A stretch of 64,000 bases of DNA, taken from positions 620,001-684,000 of the forward strand of contig NZ_RZMZ01000015.1 in the NCBI RefSeq assembly GCF_003992675.1, read 5' to 3'. Every line of letters begins with the position of its first letter. Position 1 is the first letter of the stretch. A program made the translations under genes and the position numbers. Below, in pieces: positions 27,086 to 36,445 of this stretch. Below the pieces are notes generated by a model. The model ran no database searches. It was given only the letters and a program-made list of their open reading frames with translations, and was not told where the DNA came from. This DNA is from Flagellimonas marinaquae. Its GTDB lineage: Bacteria > Bacteroidota > Bacteroidia > Flavobacteriales > Flavobacteriaceae.

Positions 27086-27162
27086 AAGGTAGTCTGGTTT
27101 TTTTGTTGATTTTACACTACCAAGAACGCATCAAAGCAGCAAAAAGTATAAAGGTGTTTCGG

Positions 27163-27936
27163 TTATTGGGCTGACTTGGCACTTTCTTTGGCCTGGGCAT
27201 AAAAACCTTTGTAATCGGGCTGCAATCTAATGTTTACGCCCTCTTTAAAGTTGCCGTCCTTGGCCGAAACGGCAATGCGCTCCGCAGGAATTTCCAAGTT
27301 TGTGACCAATTCGGATGCTACGGAAGCTACTTGATTGAATGTAGGACCAAATTCACCGGTGATGTTCAAACCTTGGATTTCGGTCTTAAAATTTGGATTC
27401 CCCTTGATTACATTTGCTACCCCTGCCAGCCAAGTCTTGCCTTCCTCAGTGAGTTCAGTAGATGTATCCGAACCAAAAAGTCCGTTCAAACTATTGCTGA
27501 TAACGATTACACCACCTTCGACAGCGACCTTGGCATTCTCTCCCAAGGTCTGTTTAATGCGCGTTAAGGATACAATGGCAGTGGAATCGTTGGCCGAAAT
27601 CATGTCGTTGATTCCGCTCAGTTGCTTTTCTTTTCGAGCCAGTGCGGCCATGGCCTTGTTGACGTTTTCCGAATTCTGTTTGGATAATTCCGAGAAGTTG
27701 CTCAAGTTGCCCAGAAGCGTGGCGTTGGCATCCCGCAAACTTACATTTTCTGCTCTTAGGGCTTCTGCCTCCGCACTGCTTGAGGATATTTCACGCTTGG
27801 CCTTGGCCAATTCTTGCTCCACTTGGGAAATTCTGGATTTCAAGGTGTCTATTTCAGCAAAAAGCTCACTTTTTCGTTGTGCAAAAGCACCTGTGGCTAC
27901 TATTAAAAACAGGATGATGGGTAAATTTCTTTTCAT
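27163..27936 (-). CDS. Secreted coiled-coil protein with degenerate OmpA-like domain
   Basis: The 257-residue product has a signal peptide (IILFLIVATGAFAQ), then a long coiled coil (about 25-115) and a C-terminal domain that follows the OmpA/MotB fold order (VIVISNSLNGLFGSD, LAGVANVIKGNPNFKTEIQG, VASELVTNLEIPAERIAVSAK). The peptidoglycan-binding HTD and closing NRRT motifs, present in the intact OmpA lipoprotein at 36446-37318, are missing. It is therefore probably an OmpA-fold protein that no longer binds diaminopimelate. Confidence 0.7.
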   Translation of the reverse strand: MKRNLPIILFLIVATGAFAQRKSELFAEIDTLKSRISQVEQELAKAKREISSSSAEAEALRAENVSLRDANATLLGNLSNFSELSKQNSENVNKAMAALARKEKQLSGINDMISANDSTAIVSLTRIKQTLGENAKVAVEGGVIVISNSLNGLFGSDTSTELTEEGKTWLAGVANVIKGNPNFKTEIQGLNITGEFGPTFNQVASVASELVTNLEIPAERIAVSAKDGNFKEGVNIRLQPDYKGFYAQAKESAKSAQ

Positions 27937-28260
27937 AAGTAGTACAATTACTTGTTTGATTATTTGGGTCTCAATTCTATTGTTTTCTCACAATTTTGTT
28001 CCAATCCGGCATGAAAAATAGATGGTGTGAAACCATCTTTCTTTGATGAACATATCGGATTTTAGGAGCTGCTAAGATAATGATGATAGACATTTACCCA
28101 TACATCAACCTTATAAAATTATGAAGTCTTGGATTTTGCAAAGGGTATGATGCGAAAAATTCATTTACATGGATTCCTAAAAAAATCAAATAGCAAGCCC
28201 CGATATCCTCCACAATTTGAATTTTGGATATAGGGGCTTATAATTCAGCGTAAGATTGGT
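27937..28260. other. 324-bp gap between the OmpA-like gene and the M20 hydrolase gene
   Basis: The gap contains a short hairpin AGATGG-TGTGAAA-CCATCT (near 28019-28038) and the terminator at 28195-28239. No open frame of use, tRNA, or exact TAnnTTTG box toward the minus-strand gene was found in the remainder. Confidence 0.5.
28195..28239 (-). terminator. Intrinsic terminator of the M20 hydrolase gene
   Basis: AAGCCCCGATATCC (28195-28208) pairs with GGATATAGGGGCTT (28226-28239) with one mismatch and a 17-base loop. Read on the minus strand it lies about 20 bp after the stop codon and is followed by a T-rich stretch (GCTATTTGATTTTTTT). Confidence 0.65.
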
Positions 28261-29547
28261 CTATTTGCTTCTATCCAAATAATCCAATGCAATCTCTGTC
28301 ATGGCTTTTACACCCAACTCCAAGCCACTATCATCAATTTTGAAATCTGGGGTATGGTGCGGAAAATGGTCGTCAGGTCCAGCATTGGGGTCCTTTCCTC
28401 CCAAAATGTAGAAGAAGCCTGGAATTTTTTCCTGATAGAACGAAAAATCTTCTGCTCCTGTGATGGCCTTGATTAGATGGACGTTTTCCGTGCCAGCCAC
28501 TTCCTGCAAGCTGGATAGGGAAGTGGCCGTTAGGTCAGGATCATTGTAAGTAATAGGTACCCCTTTATCAATTTCTACTATCGCCTCGGCACGGTAAGCC
28601 TTGGCAATGGTGGATGCCATTTCCTTCATTCGTTCGTTTACCTGCTTTTGCATGTCGTAATCCAAGGTTCGAATAGTTCCAATGAGTTCGGCACTTTCGG
28701 GAATGATATTGTTCCGGACCCCACCGCTAATTTTTCCAACGGTGATTACTGCGGCCTCCTTGGTGAGCTCCAATTCACGGCTAATAATGGACTGGAATCC
28801 ATCCACAATTTTAGAAGCTACGTAAATTGGGTCAACACCGCCCCAAGGTTGGGAACCGTGCGACTGCTTTCCTTTGATTTTTACCACAAAACGCTGGGCG
28901 GCTGCCAAGGCGCCCCCTGGTTTGTAGGCAATGTGCCCCACTGGAAGGTAGGAACCGATGTGAAGTCCATAAATGGCATCCACTTTTGGATTTTCAAGCA
29001 CTCCTTCCTTGACCATAAGTGCTGCACCTCCCTCTTCTCCAGGAGGGGCTCCCTCTTCGGCAGGTTGGAAAATAAATTTAATGGTCCCATAGATTTTGTC
29101 CGTGTTCTTGGCCAAGACTTCGGCGGTACCCATCAAAATGGCAATATGGGTATCGTGACCGCAAGCGTGCATAACGCCCACCTCTTCGCCCAAGTATTCG
29201 GATTTCACCTCCGACTTGTAGGGAAGGTCGTTGCGTTCGGTAACGGGTAAAGCGTCGATGTCAGCCCTAAGCGCAACCACTTTTCCAGGATGGTCGCCCT
29301 TAAGTAGCCCTACCACCCCTGTGTGCGCAACGCCTGTTTGTACTTCCATGCCTAGGGATTCAAGGTGCGCAGCAATTTTTTCAGCGGTCTTAAACTCACG
29401 GTTACTGAGTTCGGGATATTGGTGGATATCTCGTCGCCATTCTATGACTTTGGACTCAACTGCGGCAATATCATTTTCAAGTCCATGGTCCTGGGCATAT
29501 AGGCCCATACTCGCGGTACATAAGGCAAGTGCTAAAATTTTCTTCAT
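28261..29547 (-). CDS. M20 family amidohydrolase (N-acyl-amino-acid/hippurate hydrolase type), secreted
   Basis: The 428-residue product has a signal peptide (MKKILALALCTASMGLYAQ) and the M20D amidohydrolase core: RRDIHQYPELSNREFKTAEKI, LRADIDALPV, MHACGHDTHIAILMGTAE and QPAEEGAPPGEEGGA, with the metal-binding His, Asp and Glu residues present. Family members cleave N-acyl amino acids, for example hippurate or IAA-amino acid conjugates; the substrate here is unknown. It lies 12 bp downstream of the DsrE-family gene in the same direction, so both are likely cotranscribed. Confidence 0.92.
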   Translation of the reverse strand: MKKILALALCTASMGLYAQDHGLENDIAAVESKVIEWRRDIHQYPELSNREFKTAEKIAAHLESLGMEVQTGVAHTGVVGLLKGDHPGKVVALRADIDALPVTERNDLPYKSEVKSEYLGEEVGVMHACGHDTHIAILMGTAEVLAKNTDKIYGTIKFIFQPAEEGAPPGEEGGAALMVKEGVLENPKVDAIYGLHIGSYLPVGHIAYKPGGALAAAQRFVVKIKGKQSHGSQPWGGVDPIYVASKIVDGFQSIISRELELTKEAAVITVGKISGGVRNNIIPESAELIGTIRTLDYDMQKQVNERMKEMASTIAKAYRAEAIVEIDKGVPITYNDPDLTATSLSSLQEVAGTENVHLIKAITGAEDFSFYQEKIPGFFYILGGKDPNAGPDDHFPHHTPDFKIDDSGLELGVKAMTEIALDYLDRSK

Positions 29548-29559
29548 AATTGTGTTGGT

Positions 29560-30099
29560 TTAAAGATTAATTGGTCGGTATCCTTGGTTTTGTAATTGAA
29601 TATTGGCGGTCATGGCAGACAGGGCCATTTTTACACCTGGAATCAATTCTTCTTTTGGAAGGTCCCTGGTTTTTGAGGATTGCCCGCACATGATCACGTT
29701 CACGTTGGCTTCCATTAATTGTTCCAAAAGCTTACGGTTCGGATTGCCGACACCGTAACGTTCTTGATGGCCTTCGTCCGCCAACAAATTCCTGGCAGCC
29801 GTTCCATGCACGATGAGCGCTACCTTCAATTGGGAAGCTGGCACACCATGTTGTGCATGCATATTCAAAAAACGGGCTACTGTGTTCAGGTTTTGATTGA
29901 CTTCGGTATCTGATTCTGGTCCATCCTTTACGTCAAAAACCACTTTGAACTCCAATGATTTGTCCGTTGCAAAATCAGGATTTTCAATTTCCCAAACAGC
30001 ACCATAATCTTCGATGACGGGACCTGTTTTGGTCTGTTGTGAAAACGAGTACAATCCGACAAAAAGTAAAAGGGATAGAGATAAGTGTTGAAATTTCAT
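29560..30099 (-). CDS. DsrE-family protein with signal peptide
   Basis: A 179-residue exported protein (signal peptide LSLLLFVGLYSFSQQ) of the DsrE/DsrF-like fold. Typical parts are FKVVFDVKDGPES, VARFLNMHAQHGVPASQLKVALIVHGTAARNLL and VIMCGQSSKTRDLPKEELIPGVKMALSAM. The single conserved Cys in MCGQ is at the position that carries sulfur in DsrE relatives. The periplasmic location is unusual for sulfur relay, so the role is open. It is the first gene of a pair with the M20 hydrolase. Confidence 0.85.
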   Translation of the reverse strand: MKFQHLSLSLLLFVGLYSFSQQTKTGPVIEDYGAVWEIENPDFATDKSLEFKVVFDVKDGPESDTEVNQNLNTVARFLNMHAQHGVPASQLKVALIVHGTAARNLLADEGHQERYGVGNPNRKLLEQLMEANVNVIMCGQSSKTRDLPKEELIPGVKMALSAMTANIQLQNQGYRPINL

Positions 30100-30238
30100 T
30101 GGTTATTTTAGTTGAGATTCTAAATATATTTAAAAAAGCAGCTAATTCCGAGTTTGGTGTTTATAAATATTGAAAGCTAGATTTTAGCAAAAGAGCAATA
30201 ATGGCTAATTTCACACCTACTTTTAAAGCTTCAAGCCC

Positions 30239-32569
30239 TTGAGTAATTTTTTGGAAGAATTGAATGATGCGCAGCGTGCTCCCGTGCTGCATAAGGATGG
30301 ACCTCTGATGGTGATTGCCGGAGCAGGCTCTGGAAAGACCCGTGTTTTGACCTACAGGATTGCCCATTTGATGGAGCAGGGGGTGGATTCCTTTAATATT
30401 TTGGCCCTTACGTTTACCAATAAGGCAGCCCGCGAGATGAAAAAGCGTATTGCCACCATTGTTGGGAATTCCGAAGCGAAAAACCTTTGGATGGGAACGT
30501 TCCACTCCGTTTTTGCCAAATTACTCCGTTTTGATGGCGATAAACTAGGGTTCCCCAGCAACTTTACAATTTACGACACCCAAGATTCGCAACGCTTGAT
30601 TGCTTCCATTATCAAAGAAATGGGGTTGGATAAGGATGTGTACAAATACAAACAGGTCCAGAACAGGATTTCCTCCTATAAAAACAGCTTGATTACCGTT
30701 AAGGCATATTTTCAAAATCCGGAATTGATGGAGGCTGATGCCATGGCCAAAAGACCAAGGTTGGGCGAAATCTATCAAAACTATGTGGACCGCTGCTTTA
30801 AGGCGGGCGCCATGGATTTTGATGACCTTTTGTTACGAACCAATGAGCTTTTGACACGATTCCCTGAGGTGTTGATGAAATATCAGGACCGTTTCCGATA
30901 TATTTTGGTAGATGAGTACCAGGATACCAATCACTCCCAGTATTTGATCGTAAAGGCCTTGTCCGACCGATACCAAAACATTTGTGTGGTGGGTGACGAT
31001 GCCCAGAGTATCTATTCCTTCCGAGGGGCGAACATCAGCAATATCCTAAATTTTCAACGGGATTATGATGATGTGGCCGTTTACCGTTTGGAACAGAATT
31101 ATCGTTCTACAAAAAATATTGTAAATGCTGCCAATTCCATCATCGCCAACAACAAGAATCAGCTGGAGAAGAATGTTTGGACCTCCAATGACGATGGTGG
31201 ACTCCTAAAAATACATCGAAGTGTGACGGATGCCGAGGAAGGGCGATATGTGGCAGGTTCTATTTTTGAAAACAAAATGCAACATCAGATGCAAAACGGG
31301 GATTTCGCCGTTCTGTACCGCACCAACTCACAGTCCAGAGCCATTGAGGATGCCTTGCGCAAGCGTGATATTCCGTATAGGATTTATGGTGGACTTTCCT
31401 TTTACCAACGAAAGGAGATTAAAGATGTGTTGGCCTATTTGCGTTTGATTGTCAACCCGAAAGATGAAGAGGCGCTAAAGCGGGTCATCAACTTCCCTAC
31501 AAGGGGCATTGGTCAGACTACCATTGATAGGCTAGTGGTGGCAGCGAACCATTATGGACGGTCCATTTATGAGGTAATGGACAATCTGGACAAGCTCAAT
31601 TTGAACATTAACGCAGGAACCAAACGTAAATTAGCGGACTTCGTTACCATGATCAAGAGTTTTCAGATCATGAACGAGGGCGCTGATGCATTTACCTTGG
31701 CTGAACACGTAGCCAAGAAAACCGGTCTTTTGTTGGAGTTTAAAAAAGACGGTACTCCAGAAGGCATAGCCCGTATGGAGAATATTGAAGAGCTCTTGAA
31801 CGGTATCAAGGACTTTGTGGAGGGGCAGAAGGAAGTTGCCGATGCCACGGGGAGTTTGACCGAATTTTTGGAAGATGTGGCACTGGCTACGGATTTGGAT
31901 AAAGATGTTGGTGATGATGATAGGGTTGCCTTGATGACCATCCACTTGGCCAAGGGCCTTGAGTTTCCCTACGTGTACATTGTAGGCATGGAAGAGGATT
32001 TGTTTCCTTCGGCCATGAGCATGAATACCCGAAGCGAATTGGAGGAGGAACGCAGATTGTTTTATGTTGCGCTTACCCGGGCTGAAAAACAGGCATTTCT
32101 CACCTACACCCAAAACAGGTATCGTTGGGGAAAATTGATTGATGCTGAACCCAGTAGGTTTTTAGAGGAAATCGAAGAAAAATATGTGGAAAACCTTACG
32201 CCAGTAAACGATGGCTACCGCTATAAGTCCATGATCGACAAAAATATTTTTGGAGAAGTGGACAAGAGCAAGCTCAGACAGGTAAAACCTCGAAATGGAA
32301 CGCCTCCAAGTGTACAAAAACCTAACGAAAACCAATTGCGGAAGTTACGTAAACTCAAGCCCGAAATTTCTTCGCCAGGCCAACACGCGGATCTTAATCC
32401 TGGCCTGACCGTGGGGGCGAGAGTAAACCACACTCGTTTCGGAAGAGGTGAAATCCTCAATATTGAAGGGGTGGGCAACGATAAAAAGGCAGAGATTCAT
32501 TTTGACCAAGGTGGTATAAAAAAATTGTTATTACGTTTCGCCAAGCTGGAGGTTTTGGACAATGCCTAG
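30239..32569 (+). CDS. uvrD: UvrD/PcrA-type superfamily 1 DNA helicase
   Basis: The 776-residue product is a 3'-5' DNA helicase of the UvrD/PcrA/Rep group, used in repair and in clearing replication conflicts. Motifs: Q motif LNDAQRAPVLHKDG, Walker A AGAGSGKT (27-34), VDEYQDTN, GDDAQSIYSFRGA, QNYRS, THLAKGLEFPYVYIVG and ALTRAEK. The C-terminus (about 722-776) has the PcrA Tudor-like fold, VGARVNHTRFGRGEILNIEG. The start is a TTG at 30239 giving MSNFLEELNDAQR; an in-frame stop just upstream (30224) rules out an earlier ATG. Confidence 0.94.
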   Translation: MSNFLEELNDAQRAPVLHKDGPLMVIAGAGSGKTRVLTYRIAHLMEQGVDSFNILALTFTNKAAREMKKRIATIVGNSEAKNLWMGTFHSVFAKLLRFDGDKLGFPSNFTIYDTQDSQRLIASIIKEMGLDKDVYKYKQVQNRISSYKNSLITVKAYFQNPELMEADAMAKRPRLGEIYQNYVDRCFKAGAMDFDDLLLRTNELLTRFPEVLMKYQDRFRYILVDEYQDTNHSQYLIVKALSDRYQNICVVGDDAQSIYSFRGANISNILNFQRDYDDVAVYRLEQNYRSTKNIVNAANSIIANNKNQLEKNVWTSNDDGGLLKIHRSVTDAEEGRYVAGSIFENKMQHQMQNGDFAVLYRTNSQSRAIEDALRKRDIPYRIYGGLSFYQRKEIKDVLAYLRLIVNPKDEEALKRVINFPTRGIGQTTIDRLVVAANHYGRSIYEVMDNLDKLNLNINAGTKRKLADFVTMIKSFQIMNEGADAFTLAEHVAKKTGLLLEFKKDGTPEGIARMENIEELLNGIKDFVEGQKEVADATGSLTEFLEDVALATDLDKDVGDDDRVALMTIHLAKGLEFPYVYIVGMEEDLFPSAMSMNTRSELEEERRLFYVALTRAEKQAFLTYTQNRYRWGKLIDAEPSRFLEEIEEKYVENLTPVNDGYRYKSMIDKNIFGEVDKSKLRQVKPRNGTPPSVQKPNENQLRKLRKLKPEISSPGQHADLNPGLTVGARVNHTRFGRGEILNIEGVGNDKKAEIHFDQGGIKKLLLRFAKLEVLDNA

Positions 32570-32709
32570 GAATTATTTTTCAGTTTCCAATAATAAAACC
32601 AAATAGTTTTAAAGACTCACCAAATAATCGGGGCAAGTCGGTATGGGTAGACAAAATTGTTTAAATTCAAAGCTGTATTTTGAATTTTTGACCAAACCAA
32701 CCTCCCTTT

Positions 32710-34935
32710 ATGAAAAAACTACTGTTTCAACCCGTATTTCTTGCCGTTGCCATACTTGTGATCATTTTATTTGGTGTAGCTGGGTATCATTACGCCATTG
32801 GTTACCCAGCATGGATGACTATGTTGGCCGGAATCTTGGCGGGCATTCTTTTGCTCATTGCGCTTAAGTTGCTGCTCACTTGGCTTCTTCCTTTTATCAA
32901 AAAAGTTCCGCTCCCACTGATTACTACACTCTTGGGAGGTCTTATTTCGTTCTATTTGCTTAGGGAATTTGCCTTTAGGTGGCCTTCACAGCTGTTTTAT
33001 GCATTGGTGGTATTCGGATTTGTTTGCACGGCTTTGTTTGTGTTTGGTATTTGGAACATCTTTCAAAACAAAAGAAAACCATTGGGCATTGTCCTCGCTG
33101 CTGGGGGTGTTTTGTTTGCAGTTTTGGGTTTTTATGGTTTTAACGGTCTCGATGGTGACCCTTATGCAGATGATGTATCACAATTGAAAAACCTAGATGT
33201 GACCACTCTTGCGGACATGGGTATTCAAGATCCATCAAACAAAGGCAATTTTGAAGTGGAAGTATTTACCTACGGTAGCGGAACTGATAAAAAGCGTCCT
33301 GAATATGCCACAGCTGTCAAATTAAAAACTCCCACCGTAGATGCATCGAGATTGCTTCCGGAGTGGAAGGGCAAAAAGAAAAAATGGCGCGAAAAGTATT
33401 GGGGTTTTGGAGTGGATAGCTTTCCATTGAATGCGCGTGTGTACATGCCAAAAGGTAAGGGACCCTTCCCAATGGTGATGATGGTGCACGGAAATCATAG
33501 CATGCTCGATTATTCCGATGGTGGTTATGCCTATTTAGGGGAGCTTCTAGCTAGCAGGGGAATTATTGGGGTTTCGGTTGATGAAAACTTTATCAATGGA
33601 CACTGGTCTGGCGATTTTATGGGAAAGGAAATGCCAACACGGGGGTGGTTGTTGTTGAAACATTTGGAACAATGGAGGAAATGGAATACGGGAGATGATT
33701 CCGACATGAAGGGGAAGGTAGATTTGGACAATGTTGTGTTGGTGGGACATTCAAGAGGGGGTGAGGCCGTATCCATTGCGGCGGCCTTTAACAAACTGGA
33801 TAGGTTTCCCGATAATGGTAACGAAACCTTTGATTTTGGCTTTGGCATTAAGGGTATTGTGACCATCGCGCCAACGGATTATCGATATAATCGTGAAATG
33901 AGCCTTAAAGATATCAGTTATTTGTCCATTCAAGGCGCATACGATTCGGATGAAACCAGTTTTTGGGGAATGCGGCCATACCATCGCTTAGCCTTTTCCA
34001 AGGATTTTGATGGTTTCAAGGCGGGTCTTTACATGAACCATGCAAACCATGGACAGTTTAACTCTACTTGGGGACGATCGGACTTTGGGGCTCCCATGAA
34101 ATGGCTGCTCAATCTTGAACCTTTGGTCTCCGGTGAGGAACAGCGTCAAGTGGCAAAGGTGTATGTAAGTGCTTTCGCAGAGGATGTGCTTAAAGGGAAT
34201 AGGGATTACCGACCTATGCTCAAGAATGTAGATTTGGTGAATAACTGGCTGCCACAAGAAACCTATCGGAGTCAATACGCAGACAACCATAAAGATGTAT
34301 TGGTCAATTTTGAAGGCGATATCGATATCACCAAAACATCGAGTGGCATCGCTTTGGGTGCCAAGAACTTTAAAGTTTGGCGAGAAGCCGAATTGAAGTC
34401 TAGGGACGGAGGGAGCCAGCAGAACAATGCTTTGGTATTGGGATGGAGGTATCAATCCGGTAACATGGATTCCATTCCTGTTTACCGAATAACGCTATCG
34501 GACTCCTTAAAGAATTTTAGCGAAGCAGACACCTTGGCCCTTTCGATGGCCATGGGTGATATTTCTGAATTAAAGTCCAATGATGAGGATGAGGAGCTGG
34601 AATCGCCAGATGTTGGATTCAATTTTAGTATTATGCTCACGGATAGCCTTGGTAATTCGACTTCAGTTGCCTTGGATGATACGAATAGACTCCCTAGTAT
34701 GATAAAAACAAAGTTCACCAAGTTTGAGTTTTTGGATAAAGATATGATTGGCGAACCCTCTGAAGTACAGCTCAAGAGTTGTTACGTGCCTGTTTCGTCC
34801 TTTATGTCCGTTAATGACAGCCTAAAACTGGAGAAATTGAAAAGTATCAATTTGATTTTTGACAGAGATACCTTGGGAGTTGTTATATTGGATGACATCG
34901 GGTTTTATACCAAAGCAAATATCGCTCGGGAATAG
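32710..34935 (+). CDS. Membrane-anchored alpha/beta hydrolase, large
   Basis: A 741-residue protein with an N-terminal block of about five membrane helices (about 7-155), then an alpha/beta-hydrolase domain (about 240-490). The domain has oxyanion region MVMMVHGNHSMLDY, nucleophile elbow GHSRGGEA, an acid candidate in GAYDSDETSF, and catalytic His in MNHANHGQFN. This is the order found in dienelactone-hydrolase and chlorophyllase/PETase-like enzymes. The C-terminal ~230 residues look like beta-rich binding modules. The catalytic part is probably periplasmic. The substrate is unknown, an ester or lipid being likely. I know of no standard gene name. Confidence 0.8.
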   Translation: MKKLLFQPVFLAVAILVIILFGVAGYHYAIGYPAWMTMLAGILAGILLLIALKLLLTWLLPFIKKVPLPLITTLLGGLISFYLLREFAFRWPSQLFYALVVFGFVCTALFVFGIWNIFQNKRKPLGIVLAAGGVLFAVLGFYGFNGLDGDPYADDVSQLKNLDVTTLADMGIQDPSNKGNFEVEVFTYGSGTDKKRPEYATAVKLKTPTVDASRLLPEWKGKKKKWREKYWGFGVDSFPLNARVYMPKGKGPFPMVMMVHGNHSMLDYSDGGYAYLGELLASRGIIGVSVDENFINGHWSGDFMGKEMPTRGWLLLKHLEQWRKWNTGDDSDMKGKVDLDNVVLVGHSRGGEAVSIAAAFNKLDRFPDNGNETFDFGFGIKGIVTIAPTDYRYNREMSLKDISYLSIQGAYDSDETSFWGMRPYHRLAFSKDFDGFKAGLYMNHANHGQFNSTWGRSDFGAPMKWLLNLEPLVSGEEQRQVAKVYVSAFAEDVLKGNRDYRPMLKNVDLVNNWLPQETYRSQYADNHKDVLVNFEGDIDITKTSSGIALGAKNFKVWREAELKSRDGGSQQNNALVLGWRYQSGNMDSIPVYRITLSDSLKNFSEADTLALSMAMGDISELKSNDEDEELESPDVGFNFSIMLTDSLGNSTSVALDDTNRLPSMIKTKFTKFEFLDKDMIGEPSEVQLKSCYVPVSSFMSVNDSLKLEKLKSINLIFDRDTLGVVILDDIGFYTKANIARE

Positions 34936-34937
34936 TT

Positions 34938-35537
34938 TTACTCGTCCTCAAAAGGTTCGTTTTTTACATAAGATGCTTCTTTTGGCCCTAGTTGGATTTC
35001 TTCCAAATATCCATTGGAAATGGAATAGCCTGTAATTAAGGTATCGGCATAAAGAATATAGCGCCCTTTTTTAAATGGGCTGCCGCCCACCTTATGGTAT
35101 ATTCTAGGAGTGCCGTAGAGGGAAGAGGCCAATAAACCCTTATCTGTTTTATAAAGGGCAATATTTTTGATTTGATTGCCTAGGCAATCCATTTTGGTCC
35201 GCCATGAAAAAACTCCGAATGCCATATCCTCTGAAACCGTAAATTTCACATTGGAATGTTGGGTTTTGTAGGTTTTCGCCAATTTATCAAAACTTTCGGC
35301 GGAACGAATATTTTCTACAATTGTCCGCATTTTTTCGTTGATGCTCACGATTTCGTCCAAATTGGCACAGTCAGTTGTATCCAATTCATTCAATTGAGTC
35401 AGTAGCACTTCCAGTTGGTTCAATGTATTGGAGGGATTAAAGGCATGCTCCTTGGATTTTCCGGAAAAATCACAACTGGACATCATAATCAAAAGAATCA
35501 AACCAATAGGAAAGAAGGTATACGTTATGGATTTCAT
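34938..35537 (-). CDS. Putative lipoprotein of unknown function
   Basis: The 199-residue product has a lipoprotein signal (IGLILLIMMSSC, Cys22) and no domain I recognise. The mature part begins with a low-complexity helix rich in Asn and Leu, has three further cysteines, and ends in a beta-rich segment (YHKVGGSPFKKGRYILYADTLITGYSI) and an acidic tail. It lies tail to tail with the alpha/beta hydrolase gene, two bases apart. The promoter carries three direct-repeat boxes shared with comM, so it is probably under specific regulation. Confidence 0.75.
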   Translation of the reverse strand: MKSITYTFFPIGLILLIMMSSCDFSGKSKEHAFNPSNTLNQLEVLLTQLNELDTTDCANLDEIVSINEKMRTIVENIRSAESFDKLAKTYKTQHSNVKFTVSEDMAFGVFSWRTKMDCLGNQIKNIALYKTDKGLLASSLYGTPRIYHKVGGSPFKKGRYILYADTLITGYSISNGYLEEIQLGPKEASYVKNEPFEDE

Positions 35538-35591
35538 TACTATTCAATTTTGATCTAAAGGTGTGACAATTCCATCAATATTTTGGGTGCC

Positions 35592-35649
35592 AATTGATCA
35601 ATGCCCCTTCTGAGTTGACGAATGCCCCTTTTCAATTGATGGATGCATA
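35592..35649 (-). promoter_or_regulatory. Three 21-bp-period direct repeats upstream of the lipoprotein gene (LytTR-like box)
   Basis: Units at 35592-35607 (minus strand GGGGCATTGATCAATT), 35613-35628 (GGGGCATTCGTCAACT) and 35634-35649 (degenerate, TATGCATCCATCAATT) start exactly 21 bp apart. They match the boxes at 453-490 and have the same orientation and a similar distance (about 54 bp) to the start of the downstream gene. The region between this array and the tsaC start otherwise holds the tsaC promoter. Confidence 0.6.
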
Positions 35650-35725
35650 AAATGCCTTAGGGTTGTGCATCTTTTTAAAGGTTCAACAGGGAGTTTTATG
35701 GCAAGGATTTAGCTAAAAGATGTAG

Positions 35726-35733
35726 TATCTTTG
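35726..35733 (+). promoter_or_regulatory. Predicted promoter of the threonylcarbamoyl-AMP synthase gene (-7 box TATCTTTG)
   Basis: TATCTTTG is an exact -7 consensus match, 31 bp before the ATG at 35765. A TTTTATG stretch at 35694-35700 could be a weak -33 region. Confidence 0.5.
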
Positions 35734-35764
35734 TAATCAACCCTTTGGACATTTAAGACGACTT

Positions 35765-36385
35765 ATGGCGGAATTGATCAAACTTTATGAGGAAAACCCC
35801 AACCCGAAGCAGGTTGAAAAGGTCGTAAATGTGCTAAGGCAGGGCGGCTTGGTCATTTATCCAACAGATACCGTATATGGATTGGGTTGCGATATTACAA
35901 ACTCCAAGGCATTGCAGCGTATCGCTCGGATAAAAGGAGTAAAATTAGATAAGGCAAATTGGTCCTTTATCTGTGCTGACTTGAGCAATCTTTCCGACTA
36001 TGTGCGGCAAATAGATAGTGCCACTTTTAAGATTCTGAAACGGACATTACCGGGACCGTACACCTTTATTCTTCCAGGCAACAATAATCTTCCTAAAGAT
36101 TTCAAGAAAAAGAAGACAGTGGGTATCCGGGTTCCGGACAATGCCATTGCAAGGGCCTTGGTCATTGGTTTGGGGCACCCCATTGTTTCTACCTCCATCC
36201 GCGATGATGATGATATTTTGGAATACACTACAGATCCAGAGCTTATTTTTGAAAAATGGCAAAACCTTGTCGATGTTGTGATCGATGGGGGATATGGTGA
36301 CAATGTGGCCTCGACGGTAATTGATTTGTCCGGTGATGCGCCTGAAGTGATTCGGGAAGGCAAGGGAAGTCTGGAAATCTACTGA
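35765..36385 (+). CDS. L-threonylcarbamoyladenylate synthase (Sua5/YciO/YrdC family)
   Basis: The 206-residue product belongs to the family that makes threonylcarbamoyl-AMP for the t6A37 modification of tRNAs. Motifs are GGLVIYPTDTVYGLGCDI, the KRTLPGPYTFILPG region, KKTVGIRVPDN and the closing STVIDLSG. The length suits a YrdC/TsaC or YciO-like single-domain protein without the Sua5 C-terminal domain. YciO members look very similar, and this YciO-type N-terminus keeps that alternative open. A strong terminator follows directly. Confidence 0.88.
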   Translation: MAELIKLYEENPNPKQVEKVVNVLRQGGLVIYPTDTVYGLGCDITNSKALQRIARIKGVKLDKANWSFICADLSNLSDYVRQIDSATFKILKRTLPGPYTFILPGNNNLPKDFKKKKTVGIRVPDNAIARALVIGLGHPIVSTSIRDDDDILEYTTDPELIFEKWQNLVDVVIDGGYGDNVASTVIDLSGDAPEVIREGKGSLEIY

Positions 36386-36394
36386 TGAATAAAT

Positions 36395-36428
36395 GAAAAA
36401 AGCGGCCTTTTGGGCCGCTTTTCTTTTT
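36395..36428. terminator. Bidirectional intrinsic terminator
   Basis: AAAAAAGCGGCC and GGGCCGCTTTTCTTTTT form a strong stem with a TTTT loop. It is flanked by A-rich and T-rich runs on both sides, between the convergent threonylcarbamoyl-AMP synthase gene and the OmpA lipoprotein gene. Confidence 0.9.
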
Positions 36429-36445
36429 AGCTATTTTGCTATAAT

